Below are positions 1-8,914 of a DNA stretch of 64,000 bases, in pieces (the first letter of the stretch is position 1; each line of letters opens with the position of its first letter). A program made the translations under genes and the position numbers. Source of the stretch: an uncultured Candidatus Melainabacteria bacterium (GTDB lineage: Bacteria; Cyanobacteriota; Vampirovibrionia; Gastranaerophilales; Gastranaerophilaceae). The stretch is from positions 1 through 64,000 of the forward strand of contig CAKVIC010000002.1 of NCBI GenBank assembly GCA_934754655.1, given 5' to 3'. The notes under the pieces were generated by a model. The model did not search any database. It saw only the letters and a program-made list of their open reading frames with translations, and had not been told where the DNA came from.

Positions 1-21
1 CACCATCTCCATTAATAAAAA

Positions 22-46
22 GGGCTACTTTAGTAGCCCTTTTTTA
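22..46 (+). terminator. Intrinsic terminator, copy 1
   Basis: A 7-bp perfect stem GGGCTAC/GTAGCCC with loop TTTA is followed by a run of seven T. An A-run precedes it, so it may also work on the minus strand. It probably ends a tRNA transcript that begins left of the window. Confidence 0.8.
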
Positions 47-100
47 TTACTCTGATTGCGTAGAGAGGAGAAGCCACACAGGACGGAGTCCTGTCAATGG

Positions 101-198
101 GTTCGAGCGCGAGTGAGCTGAGGGCGAAGTGTTTTTGCTTAGTGTGTAAACACGTAGAAGCAAAACACGCAGACCCGTTAAACGCGAACGAGCAAGAC
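101..198 (+). mobile_element. 98-bp tRNA-tail-associated element, copy 1
   Basis: It starts GTTCGAGCGCGAGTGAGC and ends AACGCGAACGAGCAAGAC, with a central hairpin (GTGTTTT.TGCTT against AAGCAAAACAC and an inner GTGT/ACAC). Directly after it comes a tRNA-like 3' end. A diverged element of identical length with the same ends lies beside tRNA-Arg on the minus strand at 10137-10234. No coding capacity. Whether it moves is inference from the repeated tRNA-tail context. Confidence 0.65.
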
Positions 199-224
199 AC
201 TCCCACCATCTCCATTAATAAAAA

Positions 225-249
225 GGGCTACTTTAGTAGCCCTTTTTTA
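225..249 (+). terminator. Intrinsic terminator, copy 2
   Basis: Same stem, loop and T-run as the hairpin at 22-46, carried in the second 203-bp repeat unit. Confidence 0.8.
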
Positions 250-303
250 TTACTCTGATTGCGTAGAGAGGAGAAGCCACGCAGGACGGAGTCCTGTCAA
301 TGG

Positions 304-401
304 GTTCGAGCGCGAGTGAGCTGAGGGCGAAGTGTTTTTGCTTAGTATGTAAACACATAGAAGCAAAACACGCAGACCCGTTAAACGCGAACGAGCAAGA
401 C
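304..401 (+). mobile_element. 98-bp tRNA-tail-associated element, copy 2
   Basis: Nearly identical to the copy at 101-198 (changes in the inner loop, such as AGTGTG to AGTATG). It lies in the second 203-bp repeat unit and is followed by the same tRNA-like tail. Confidence 0.65.
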
Positions 402-440
402 ACTCCCACCATCTCCATTAATAAAAAACTCATAAACAAC

Positions 441-480
441 AAAAAAAAGAAACGCTCAAGCTTCTGCCAAGCGTCTCTTT
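441..480 (-). terminator. Terminator of the HU gene
   Basis: On the minus strand a 10-bp stem (AAGAGACGCT/AGCGTTTCTT, one G-T pair) is followed by a run of T. It begins about 24 nt after the HU stop codon. Confidence 0.85.
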
Positions 481-503
481 TAAAATTATTAAACAATTAA
501 AAA

Positions 504-779
504 CTATTTGTTAACAATTTCTTTGAATTTCTTACCAGCTGAGAAAACAGGAACTGTTTTTGCAGGAATCTTGATAGCTTTACCAGTTTGTGGGTTTCTA
601 CCATTTCTTGCTGATCTTTTGCGTGGTTCAAATGTACCAAAACCAACTAAAGTAACTTTTTTACCTTTTGAAACTGTTTTTTGAACTGTTTCAATTAACG
701 CTGATAATACTTCGTTAGCATCTTTCTTAGAAACTTTAGATTTTTTTGCAATTTCTTGTACTAATTCTTCTTTGTTCAT
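504..779 (-). CDS. hup: HU-family DNA-binding protein
   Basis: A 91-residue protein of the usual HU length. The DNA-binding arm signature is visible (GFGTFEPRKRSARNGRNPQT, about residues 46-65), with the conserved IPAKTVPVFSAGK tail. HU is a homodimeric nucleoid protein that bends DNA without strong sequence preference. The start is well supported by AAGGAG seven nt upstream of ATG. It is transcribed alone: a good terminator follows and no gene lies close upstream. IHF is less likely because the gene stands alone and the sequence follows the HU consensus. Confidence 0.97.
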   Translation of the reverse strand: MNKEELVQEIAKKSKVSKKDANEVLSALIETVQKTVSKGKKVTLVGFGTFEPRKRSARNGRNPQTGKAIKIPAKTVPVFSAGKKFKEIVNK

Positions 780-961
780 AACAAAACTCCTTTCTTACTT
801 TTTACAGTCTTAATTATACTAATAAAAATATATAATGCAAGTGGTATTTTGTGTAGAATCATTAATTTATATGATTTTTAGGCTTATTGAAAAGTTAGAA
901 ATCAATATATTCTCCAATTTACACCCTCTTTTTTCTTTGCAACAAGCTTGAAATGTGCAAT

Positions 962-1525
962 TTACTTGCTCTTGAAATATTTTAACCTTGTAATATCTTT
1001 TACATAAGGCACAAATCCATTTTTTGCATAAAATTCCAAAGCATTATTTACAGAATGTAATACTAAATTTTTATCAAAAAACAATTTTTTTATACAATTA
1101 AGCATTGTTGTGCCTATTTTTTGAAATTTTGAATTTTTATTAATATTTATAAATTCTGGCGAGGTTTGAAGATATTCAATACGTTTTGTGTTTTTATCTC
1201 GAGTAACAACTTCTGTTATACCGAGAATTTTGTCAGCTTCAAGAGTTTTAAAATTACTTGTTTGCTGAGTCAAAACAAAAAATCTGAATTTATTGCTTTT
1301 ATCCTTGTTTAAAGTAAATTGAAAATCATGTAAAATATCTAAAATAAATGAATTTGATCTATTCCAAGTTTTTAAGTTGTTTAAAGTTTCCAAATCATTC
1401 GCATAATTTTTTTGAAGTTCAACAAATGAAACCGGTATTGACTTAATTTCAGTGTTATTATTAAAGCTTTCGCACTTTGAAACAACAGCACTCTGAATAA
1501 AACTGCCTTTAAAATTTATTTTCAT
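962..1525 (-). CDS. GNAT-like acetyltransferase with N-terminal NFKG motif
   Basis: 187 residues. The C-terminal half looks like a GNAT fold: a central strand ending GITEVVTRD, then IEYLQTSPEF, an acetyl-CoA-loop-like segment (FQKIGTTMLNCIKKLFF) and a late NNALEFYAKNGF typical of GNAT enzymes. The canonical Q/R-x-x-G-x-G/A loop is degenerate, so activity is uncertain and the substrate unknown. The N-terminus MKINFKG carries the NFKG motif seen in other proteins of this window. No clear Shine-Dalgarno sequence precedes the ATG. It stands alone, 95 bp downstream of alr on the same strand. Confidence 0.6.
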   Translation of the reverse strand: MKINFKGSFIQSAVVSKCESFNNNTEIKSIPVSFVELQKNYANDLETLNNLKTWNRSNSFILDILHDFQFTLNKDKSNKFRFFVLTQQTSNFKTLEADKILGITEVVTRDKNTKRIEYLQTSPEFININKNSKFQKIGTTMLNCIKKLFFDKNLVLHSVNNALEFYAKNGFVPYVKDITRLKYFKSK

Positions 1526-1620
1526 GTACTTATACCATTAACATCCCAATGCCTATTATAACAAAAGAATAAAAAATGATAAACATAAAAAATTAATAGC
1601 ATATTAGATTTATTATAATA

Positions 1621-2742
1621 TTATCTTGTATAAATTCGTGGTAAGCGGACTTTTAAACGACAAGTTAGCTCATAATTAATAGTACCAAGAATTTCAGCCC
1701 AAGAATCAAGAGATAAATTTTTATCATCAAGCAAAGTAATTATATCACCTACTTGTGCATCAGTATCGCCAATATCAAACATCATTTGATCCATTGTAAT
1801 ATTCCCAATTTGACGCACTCTTTGTCCATTCAATTTTCCAAAAATTTTATTAGATAATTTTCTATCAACACCATCTGCATACCCAATTGGAATTGTTGCA
1901 ACTCGCGTTGGCTCATACGCTGTATAAGTATGCGAATAACTGACCCCCTCACCTGCAGGAATTTCATGAATATTTGTTATACGCCCCTTTAAACTTAAAA
2001 TTTGTTTCAATTTTGGTTTATATAACAAATTCTTTTTTAAATCTGGATACAATCCATATAACGCAATACCGACACGCACCATATTTGATTCAACATTATA
2101 TGAAAAAGTGCCGGCAGTATTTAAAATGTGCAACAACAAATTTTCTGTATTAATTTGAGATAAAATATTGTTCCACAAATCAAATTGAACTTGAGTTAAA
2201 TTCTCGTTTTCAGCATTAGCTAAGTGCGTAAAAATCCCTTTAAAATCGACATAGTCAGCTTTTTCAACTTTTTTAATAAAATCTACTGCAGCTTCTGGTC
2301 GCACACCAATTCTATTCATGCCTGTATCTAATTTCACATGAATTTTAGGACGAATTCCTGTGCGCATATAAGCATTTTTACACGCTTCTAAATGCGATTC
2401 ATTAAAAATAGAGATAGAAATATCATTGAGTGTCGCAGTTTCAATCGCCCAAATCGGAACCGCACCAACAACAAGAATCGGACATTTGATATTAACATTG
2501 CGCAAATCAAGCCCTTCATCAATTGATGCAACTCCGAGCATATCAACACCAGACGCCAACATTGTAGGTGCAAGCATTGCAGCACCATGCCCATAAGCAT
2601 CCGCTTTTACAATTGCCAACATTTTTTTATCTTTAGGAATCCCTTTTTTTATTTCTTCAATATTGCGCGTCAGAGATTCTAGATTAATTTCTACCCAAGC
2701 ATCTCTATGCGTGTTAACATTTGATTGTCTAACATTTTTCAT
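1621..2742 (-). CDS. alr: Alanine racemase
   Basis: 373 residues, normal length for PLP-dependent alanine racemase, which makes D-alanine for peptidoglycan. The PLP-binding lysine lies in IVKADAYGHG (Lys46), and the second catalytic residue is the Tyr in GVSYSHTY in the C-terminal beta domain. The C-terminus ends in CRLKVRLPRIYT, also typical. The ATG abuts the TAG stop of miaB, with GGAG inside the end of miaB serving as ribosome site, so the two genes are translationally coupled. The pairing has no obvious pathway logic. Confidence 0.97.
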   Translation of the reverse strand: MKNVRQSNVNTHRDAWVEINLESLTRNIEEIKKGIPKDKKMLAIVKADAYGHGAAMLAPTMLASGVDMLGVASIDEGLDLRNVNIKCPILVVGAVPIWAIETATLNDISISIFNESHLEACKNAYMRTGIRPKIHVKLDTGMNRIGVRPEAAVDFIKKVEKADYVDFKGIFTHLANAENENLTQVQFDLWNNILSQINTENLLLHILNTAGTFSYNVESNMVRVGIALYGLYPDLKKNLLYKPKLKQILSLKGRITNIHEIPAGEGVSYSHTYTAYEPTRVATIPIGYADGVDRKLSNKIFGKLNGQRVRQIGNITMDQMMFDIGDTDAQVGDIITLLDDKNLSLDSWAEILGTINYELTCRLKVRLPRIYTR

Positions 2743-4056
2743 CTAAATCATTTCTCCATTTAGATACCAAGTACGAGCTTTTGTAATTTTTACATTTACA
2801 AATTCTCCGGTAATATCTTTATCATAAGGAATATGGACGATTTTATTATTACGAGTTCTGCCTGTTATAACAGTTGCGCCATTTTTGCGAATTTCAAACT
2901 TTTCAATAAGCACTTCCATTTCTCGTCCAACATATTTTTGATTAGATTTTAAACAACAAGCTCTGTTATGTTCATTCAAACGTGCTAAACGTTCAGTTTT
3001 AACATCCTCTGGCACATATAAATCAACCCATTTTGCTGCAACAGTTTTTTCTCTTGGCGAATACGCGGCTGTGTTAGAATAATCAAGTTCCAATTCTGTC
3101 ATAGCTTTTAATGTATTTTCGAATTGTTCTTCTGTTTCAGAAGGAAAACCTGCAATAAAATCACTTGTAATTGTAACATCCGGAATCCTTGCTCGCAAAT
3201 GCTCGCAGATTCTTTTATATGTTTCATAATCATATCGACGGTTCATTTTTTTCAAAATTACGTCATCACCTGATTGCATAGGAATATGAAAATACTCACA
3301 AACTTTGTCTAATTCTATTGCTGTATCAATCAATTCTTCAGTTATATCAGTCGGATAACTTGTTACAAACCTTATACGGAATTTTCCCTCTAGCGCATTG
3401 ATTTGTCGCAAAAGCCACGAAAGATTTTGCCCAGCCTCTAAATCTTTTCCATAAGAATCGACATTTTGACCCAAAAGCGTAATTTCTTTAAACCCTTCGC
3501 TTAAAGCTTTTTTTACTTCTGAAATAATTAATTCCGGATTCCTTGAACGTTCACGACCTCTGGTATACGGAACAATACAATACGTACAAAAATTATTGCA
3601 ACCTTCCATTATCGGAACCCAAGCATTAACACTTTTTACACGATTAATTTTTATATCACTTTCTTCATAAGGTTTTTCAGCAACAGATACAATACGTTCA
3701 CCATTTTCTATTCTTTTAATAAGTGATGGTAATTCATATAAACGTTGAGTTCCAAGCACTAAATCTACATAAGGAGCTCTCTGAAAAAGCTTTTCGCCTG
3801 CTTGTTGTGCAACACAACCTGCAAATACAATTTTCAAATCAGGTTTACGTTTTTTCCATTTTCCCCAAACGCCGATAGCGCTATAAGCTTTATCCTCTGA
3901 TAATTGCCTGATTGAACAAGTGTTTATAATAAGTAAATCCGCGTCTTTTGGTTTGTCGGTTTGAAAATAATCAAGATATTCAAGCATTCCAAACATTCTT
4001 TCTGCGTCAGACTTATTCATTTGACAACCAAGCGTTTCTATATAAACTTTTTTCAT
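2743..4056 (-). CDS. miaB: tRNA-2-methylthio-N6-isopentenyladenosine synthase MiaB
   Basis: 437 residues, full length. The N-terminal UPF0004 domain has Cys11, Cys47 and Cys81 for the auxiliary 4Fe-4S cluster; the radical-SAM cluster motif CNNFCTYC has Cys153, Cys157 and Cys160; a TRAM domain closes the protein. MiaB adds the methylthio group to i6A37 in tRNAs that read UNN codons. ATG is preceded by AGAGG. First gene of a two-gene unit with alr. The related MtaB/RimO families are less likely because GCNNFCTYCIVPYTRGRERS is the MiaB form. Confidence 0.96.
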   Translation of the reverse strand: MKKVYIETLGCQMNKSDAERMFGMLEYLDYFQTDKPKDADLLIINTCSIRQLSEDKAYSAIGVWGKWKKRKPDLKIVFAGCVAQQAGEKLFQRAPYVDLVLGTQRLYELPSLIKRIENGERIVSVAEKPYEESDIKINRVKSVNAWVPIMEGCNNFCTYCIVPYTRGRERSRNPELIISEVKKALSEGFKEITLLGQNVDSYGKDLEAGQNLSWLLRQINALEGKFRIRFVTSYPTDITEELIDTAIELDKVCEYFHIPMQSGDDVILKKMNRRYDYETYKRICEHLRARIPDVTITSDFIAGFPSETEEQFENTLKAMTELELDYSNTAAYSPREKTVAAKWVDLYVPEDVKTERLARLNEHNRACCLKSNQKYVGREMEVLIEKFEIRKNGATVITGRTRNNKIVHIPYDKDITGEFVNVKITKARTWYLNGEMI

Positions 4057-4150
4057 TCTTACCTCTAATAAATTAATAACTTAAAATTTTTCGACGAGCT
4101 ACTCTGATTAAGTATAATTTTATTACAAACAAGAATTTATTAAAAATATA

Positions 4151-4184
4151 AATAAAAAAGACCCACTATTTTGTAGGTCTTCTT
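4151..4184 (-). terminator. Terminator of tRNA-Gly
   Basis: Minus-strand stem AAGACCTAC/GTGGGTCTT around an AAAATA loop, followed by TTTTATTT, just downstream of the tRNA. Confidence 0.8.
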
Positions 4185-4188
4185 TATT

Positions 4189-4261
4189 AGCGGAAGACGA
4201 GACTCGAACTCGCGACAGTCTGCTTGGAAGGCAGATACTCTACCAACTGAGCTACTTCCGC
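4189..4261 (-). tRNA. tRNA-Gly(UCC)
   Basis: The minus strand reads GCGGAAG acceptor, D-arm GCTCAGTTGGTAGAGT, anticodon stem TCTGC/GCAGA with loop CTTCCAA (anticodon TCC), T-arm GCGAG-TTCGAGT-CTCGT and acceptor CTTCCGC, discriminator T. CCA is not encoded. No repeats border this tRNA, unlike the Arg and Pro genes. Confidence 0.97.
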
Positions 4262-4482
4262 ATCAAATATATTTAATTATCAATCTTAAAACTTGCTCAA
4301 AAGATGTACTAATTATGAGCTATTTAATCGTACACTAAAAAAAACTTTTTTTCAAGCTTTTTAGTAAGATTTAATACGCCAAATCAAAAAAATTTACTCT
4401 TTTTGTTAAGATTTGTATCAAATAAGCAATTTTTTTGCATCTAGTGTTTTTATATATCTATAATTAATAAAAAAAGGATATA

Positions 4483-5232
4483 ATGAATTTTAATATTGAA
4501 ATAAATGATTATCAGAAGTTTTTGCGTTCTGATACGGATGTGGTTCAACAACAAGTCGAAAAATCTTCTCAAGATAAAGTAAACCAAGAGGTTACGACAA
4601 AAAATGTTGAAATTTCTGAAAAAGAAAATTCTTCAGCAACAAAAGTTGCGCTTTCAAAATTAGTAACCTCACCTCTTAATCAATTAATTTCGCAGGAAGA
4701 TACAATCATTGGACGTCAAAATTTTGTTAAAAATGCGTACGATTCATTATCTGATATAAGATTACAACTTGCTGATTTATTAAAAACTCTTGATGACACT
4801 GATGACAACGACATTGCAAGTCTTGATAAGCTTGATAGCGCTTCAAATGAATTGTTGGATAAAGTTTTTGATATATTAAAAAAAGGAAATAATTATGGTA
4901 TCAAAAACAAGTTCATAAATTTATACACAAAAGGATTAACTTCCATCAAAGGATTAAATATCAAAGATAAAACTTTTATTGCTAACATTGATTCCTTAAT
5001 GACCAATATTATAGATACGCAAAATTCGTATAAAAAAATTTTAGAAGAAACCTCTAAAGAATCAACTGATATCGCAAATAAAATAGATAATTTAGCAAAT
5101 ACCAATACAAAATCAATGTCAAATTCAAATAGCAATAGTGTTGATTTACAAACAAAAATTATTTCTGACCCTGATATCCTTAAATCGCTATGTTCAAATT
5201 TAAGCCCTGAAGTAGTTAAAAGATTAATCTAA
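4483..5232 (+). CDS. Uncharacterised helical protein, 249 aa
   Basis: Not recognised. There is no signal peptide or membrane segment. The N-terminal 60 residues are polar and probably disordered (rich in Q, K, E, S), and the rest is predicted helical with heptad-like stretches (SLSDIRLQLADLLKTLDD; ILEETSKESTDIANKIDNL), suggesting coiled coil. AAAGGA five nt upstream supports the ATG. The stop codon overlaps the convergent comM end by 4 bp. The composition resembles flagellar chaperones or FlgN-type proteins, but nothing specific supports that. Confidence 0.75.
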   Translation: MNFNIEINDYQKFLRSDTDVVQQQVEKSSQDKVNQEVTTKNVEISEKENSSATKVALSKLVTSPLNQLISQEDTIIGRQNFVKNAYDSLSDIRLQLADLLKTLDDTDDNDIASLDKLDSASNELLDKVFDILKKGNNYGIKNKFINLYTKGLTSIKGLNIKDKTFIANIDSLMTNIIDTQNSYKKILEETSKESTDIANKIDNLANTNTKSMSNSNSNSVDLQTKIISDPDILKSLCSNLSPEVVKRLI

Positions 5233-6749
5233 ATATCACTACGATATTGCAAAGCTTTTGAAACATGTTCAGATTTGATTAATTCTGAATCAGCCAAATC
5301 TGCAATCGTTCTTGCTATTTTTAGAATTCGATTATAACGACGTCCTGAAAGTTGATATTTTTGTGCCGCAAGTTTTAAAATCTGTTGCGAAGGTTCATCC
5401 AATACGCAATATTTCTTTATTAATTCAGCTGATAATTCGGAATTTGTCAAAATACCATCAGCCTTATATCTGTTTGCTTGTATTTTTCTAGCTTTAACAA
5501 CTCTTTGTCTGATTTCAGCAGATGATTCTGATTCTCCAGAAGTATTAACTAATTCCGTAGTAGTTAATCTTGGAACATTAATTATCAAATCAATTCTATC
5601 CAAAAGTGGGCCAGAAAGCTTTGAACGATAACGTTGCACTTGAACATCAGTACAAGTACATTGTTTTTCACTATCACCTAAAAAGCCACAAGGACAAGGG
5701 TTCATAGCTCCCAACAACATGAATTGGCAAGGATATTTTACAGAGGTTTTTGCTCTTGAAATTACAACCTCGCCATCCTCTAGTGGTTGCCTTAAAACTT
5801 CTAAAACTTGTCGAGGGAATTCAACTAATTCGTCCAAAAATAACACTCCACGGTGTGCAAGAGTGATTTCACCCGGACGAGGATTTGTTCCGCCACCAAT
5901 AATTCCGTTTGGAGAAGCAGTGTGATGAACCGCTCGATAGGGGCGTTTTGTCATCAAAGGCTCATTTTCGGGCAACAAACCTGAAACACTATAAATTTTT
6001 GTCAATTCTAAAGCTTCTTGCAATTCTAACGGTGGAAGAATTGATGCCATGCATTTTGCCATCAAAGTTTTACCTGAACCAGGAGAGCCTGACATTAAAA
6101 TATTGTGCGCACCTGCGGCTGCTATTTCTAAGGCTTTTTTCGCCTTTTGTTGTCCTTTAACATCTTTAAAATCAAAAACATAATCTGTTGTAGAATTTTC
6201 TTGTAAATATGTTTCAATATTTACAACTGTTGGCGGTATCTCATCCCCTTCAAAATGCGCAACAACTTCTGTTAAATGTTTTGCGCCAATGACAGTAATA
6301 TTTTGAACTAAAGCCGCTTCTTTCGCATTGTCATAAGGCACAATAACGGTTTTTATACCTTGTTCTTTTAGCCCCGCAACTAAAGGTAACACACCATTAA
6401 CACGGCGTAAAGAGCCGTCAAGCGAAAGTTCCCCAATAAAAGCAAGTTCTTGACTATCAGGAATATTTATACCTTGTTCTTTAAGAATTCCAACTGCTAT
6501 TGGTAAATCAAAATTCGTTCCTTCTTTTCTAATATCAGCAGGTGCAAGATTAACAATAACTTTACCTTGAGGAAAACTAAAATTAGAATTTTTTATTGCA
6601 GAATGAACTCTTTCTTTAGCTTCATTTACAGCACTATCAGGCAACCCAACAATTATAATATTGGGTAAAGAATTCACCACATCAACTTCAACTTCTATTT
6701 TATATGCGTTAATTCCAAGCGTAGTAGCTGTTATAGCTTTTGTAACCAT
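5229..6749 (-). CDS. comM: ComM/YifB-family Mg-chelatase-like AAA+ ATPase
   Basis: 506 residues, full length. The N-terminal ChlI-like domain (residues 1-165) includes IIIVGLPDSAVNEAKERV and NLAPADIRKEG; Walker A is GSPGSGKT (221-228), Walker B GVLFLDELVEF near 300, and a C-terminal lid ends in RILKIARTIADL. Between them lies a Cys cluster (NPCPCGFLGDSEKQCTCT). In naturally competent bacteria ComM is a hexameric helicase for branch migration during recombination; many non-competent genomes also carry it. A TATAAT lies exactly 6 nt before ATG with no Shine-Dalgarno, so the mRNA is probably leaderless. Confidence 0.95.
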   Translation of the reverse strand: MVTKAITATTLGINAYKIEVEVDVVNSLPNIIIVGLPDSAVNEAKERVHSAIKNSNFSFPQGKVIVNLAPADIRKEGTNFDLPIAVGILKEQGINIPDSQELAFIGELSLDGSLRRVNGVLPLVAGLKEQGIKTVIVPYDNAKEAALVQNITVIGAKHLTEVVAHFEGDEIPPTVVNIETYLQENSTTDYVFDFKDVKGQQKAKKALEIAAAGAHNILMSGSPGSGKTLMAKCMASILPPLELQEALELTKIYSVSGLLPENEPLMTKRPYRAVHHTASPNGIIGGGTNPRPGEITLAHRGVLFLDELVEFPRQVLEVLRQPLEDGEVVISRAKTSVKYPCQFMLLGAMNPCPCGFLGDSEKQCTCTDVQVQRYRSKLSGPLLDRIDLIINVPRLTTTELVNTSGESESSAEIRQRVVKARKIQANRYKADGILTNSELSAELIKKYCVLDEPSQQILKLAAQKYQLSGRRYNRILKIARTIADLADSELIKSEHVSKALQYRSDI

Positions 6750-6755
6750 AAACTA

Positions 6756-6783
6756 ATTATATTACAAAACAAAACTAAAACAA
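6756..6783 (-). promoter_or_regulatory. Promoter of comM, leaderless layout
   Basis: On the minus strand the -35 TTGTTT (6778-6783), a 16-nt spacer and the -10 TATAAT (6756-6761) leave 6 nt to the ATG at 6749, so transcription would begin at or next to the start codon. Confidence 0.6.
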
Positions 6784-6811
6784 GTTAATATAATTATACA
6801 TTTCTTAAAAA

Positions 6812-7246
6812 TTATTCTTTTATCAAATTGCCTTTACCAAAGAAATGCAATCTGCCAATCTCATCAGTATAAAGAGTTTTTGAGGCGTTGACTCCGCTTG
6901 AAGAATCCGTATAAATGTTATTTGAAGAATTATCTTCTAAACGTCCTCTTTTGAAAAAGAAATCTTCATTGTTTTGGCGAGAATTAACTTCAACTGTTGA
7001 CGCATCTTTTGCTTTGTCTAGCGCCTCTGTTGTTTTATTAATTGTATTTGTATATTTATCACACGCATCATTTACAATATCATTTTGAATTGCGTTCATT
7101 TGATTTTGTCTAACTTGAGAATAACCACCTCTATTCATAAAATGAAAACTGCCCAAATCATTTGTATATATAGGGCTTTGAACATCTGCCATTACGCAAG
7201 CTGTTGATAAAGTAAGCGCAATCATTAAACAAAATTTTTTAAGCAT
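6812..7246 (-). CDS. Secreted protein with duplicated YTxxxGxxHF motif
   Basis: 144 residues. A signal peptide is clear: MLKK, then a hydrophobic stretch to CVMA, with cleavage probably after VMA (the Cys before it makes a weak lipobox). The mature protein has a motif near each end: IYTNDLGSFHFMNRGG at the mature N-terminus and LYTDEIGRLHFFGKG at the C-terminus; a third partial IYTDSSSG lies between. The middle is helical. GGAGAT upstream of ATG supports the start. Function unknown; the repeated motif suggests a surface or binding role, which is inference. Confidence 0.75.
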   Translation of the reverse strand: MLKKFCLMIALTLSTACVMADVQSPIYTNDLGSFHFMNRGGYSQVRQNQMNAIQNDIVNDACDKYTNTINKTTEALDKAKDASTVEVNSRQNNEDFFFKRGRLEDNSSNNIYTDSSSGVNASKTLYTDEIGRLHFFGKGNLIKE

Positions 7247-7367
7247 TTTTATTATCTCCTAAGTTGTCGATTCAATACAATTGATATTATAATATAAAAC
7301 ACAAGAAAAATAAATTTGCTATTAGAAAATACAAATGTTAAATTTTATGAATCATATTAATTGAACT

Positions 7368-8738
7368 TTAAGATATAATTCCATTTTTTATTAATTTTTC
7401 TCTAATTTCTTTTTTTGTTTGAAATTCAACATCTTCTTTGGCTAAAAGTCTTTTTACAAGCATTAACCCCGGTGTAATAACACCTAGCGCTAAAATACAA
7501 GCACCGATATTTGTTATTATTGAATTTCTTTTTAATTTTTTTACCCCTCTCAAAAATTCATCAATTTTAACACCTTTTTTAAGCTCTTTTTGATATTGAC
7601 CGTACAACTCTTTAACATTGTTATACACGCCCTCAACCTTTTTTAAATCAATATAATGTCTTGTATCAATTTTACCGGTCGGTTTATGTAATTTTATTAT
7701 TTCTGCTTGTTTTGCCATTTTTACAATTGCATTATCCTTGTTATGTATCAAAAATTCATACAATTCTACCGCCTCTTTGGTTAAATCTTTTTTCAAATTT
7801 TTAAATTTAGGGTTAGATTTTATTTGCTCAAATTCTTTTAAGCTATTAGTAATTTCACCAGATTCAAATAATTGTTTTAGTTTTTCGTCTTCTAAAATCC
7901 TTGCATCAAGAGAAATATTTTTGCCTTTTTTGTTATTTGCATTTTCTTCTAGATATTTTTGGATTTGATCACCTAAAACATACATAAATAACAAAGTTGA
8001 AGCTTCTTTTATTGAATATCCAATTAATTCTTGTGGGCTCCTAGAATCAATCAATCTATCAATCGTAATTGCTCCATCTAAAAGATACATATTTTTAACA
8101 GGATTAAATACAAAACTTTCTAACAAAGAATTTGCTTTAAATGTTGGAGTTTGTTCATGATTTTGAGTATTATTAACCTCTTTATTCTCGCTTAAAATAA
8201 ATTCCTCGTGTTTATTCTTTAGGTCGTTATTTTTTTCAACAGATTTTTTATTATATTCATTTATAAGATTTTTTTCTATTTGTTTTTCTGTATATTTTTG
8301 TTTAAATTTAGTCAGCATAATATAACTTGCAATCGCAAGTCCGGTTGAAGAAATAAATCTACCTATTACTAAATTTTTAAACAATCTTTTCTTACCAGAA
8401 ATTTTATCGATAGAATTTTTTATATCTTCCGTTGGCGCATATTTTTTTGTCTTTTCAAAAATATCATCATTTTTTAAATTTCTTGCATCAAACTTGTTAT
8501 CAAATTTAAAAGATTTAAATATTGTTTTATCAAATAACCACTTAAAAATTGGAATGCCGGCTAACCAAATAAATTCAGTACCGATTTCATCTATGAACCT
8601 ATCTCGACCTTCTTCTTTTCCGGTAACATAAGAACCGGCTGTCATACCAGCAGTAGCGGATAAATCTTTAACAATTAATGGAGTTCTTGAGGCAGGGTTG
8701 CCTAATGTGGAGTAAATTTTTGCTATATTTATCGACAT
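7368..8738 (-). CDS. Uncharacterised membrane protein, 456 aa
   Basis: Not recognised. Hydrophobic segments lie near residues 55-70 (FIWLAGIPIFKWLF), 125-145 (FISSTGLAIASYIMLT), about 250 (TLLFMYVLGD) and a strong C-terminal one (NIGACILALGVITPGLML). A charged, coiled-coil-like stretch (KQKYTEKQIEKNLINEYNK) and long helical parts separate them. The N-terminus includes NPASRTPLIVKDLSATAG. The style resembles the 276-residue protein at 63125-63955, but I cannot align them with confidence. Monocistronic; the gene is even more AT-rich than its neighbours. Confidence 0.75.
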   Translation of the reverse strand: MSINIAKIYSTLGNPASRTPLIVKDLSATAGMTAGSYVTGKEEGRDRFIDEIGTEFIWLAGIPIFKWLFDKTIFKSFKFDNKFDARNLKNDDIFEKTKKYAPTEDIKNSIDKISGKKRLFKNLVIGRFISSTGLAIASYIMLTKFKQKYTEKQIEKNLINEYNKKSVEKNNDLKNKHEEFILSENKEVNNTQNHEQTPTFKANSLLESFVFNPVKNMYLLDGAITIDRLIDSRSPQELIGYSIKEASTLLFMYVLGDQIQKYLEENANNKKGKNISLDARILEDEKLKQLFESGEITNSLKEFEQIKSNPKFKNLKKDLTKEAVELYEFLIHNKDNAIVKMAKQAEIIKLHKPTGKIDTRHYIDLKKVEGVYNNVKELYGQYQKELKKGVKIDEFLRGVKKLKRNSIITNIGACILALGVITPGLMLVKRLLAKEDVEFQTKKEIREKLIKNGIIS

Positions 8739-8914
8739 TGTACTACAACCCCCATCTAAGGTTATTCAATTTTTTGTGATTGCTATTTATCATCATACGA
8801 CCTACCTCTATACTAACTATTGAACATAAAAAAAATTGCGCGAATATTTACAAAAATTTACAGTTTGATTTATTCAGTTAAAGTTATAAAAAATTTTTAT
8901 TTAGTTTGTAATTC

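Larger units (their letters stand above)
1..440 (+). repeat. Tandem 203-bp repeat, two full copies plus a partial third
   Basis: The segment starting CACCATCTCCATTAATAAAA recurs at 1, 204 and 407, so the period is 203 bp; the third copy diverges after about 20 bp. Copies 1 and 2 differ at only a few positions. Each unit holds an intrinsic-terminator hairpin, a stretch resembling a tRNA-Ser variable arm (CAGGAC-GGA-GTCCTG), a T-arm-like TGGGTTCGA, a 98-bp element, and then ACTCCCACCATCTCC, which looks like a tRNA 3' T-arm and acceptor strand. The intact tRNA (probably Ser) would lie just left of the window; this is inference. No protein is encoded; open frames here follow the repeat. Confidence 0.9.

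Noticed and set aside
1..503. CRISPR array
   Set aside because: Period is 203 bp with whole-unit identity; there are no short repeats with unique spacers and no cas genes.
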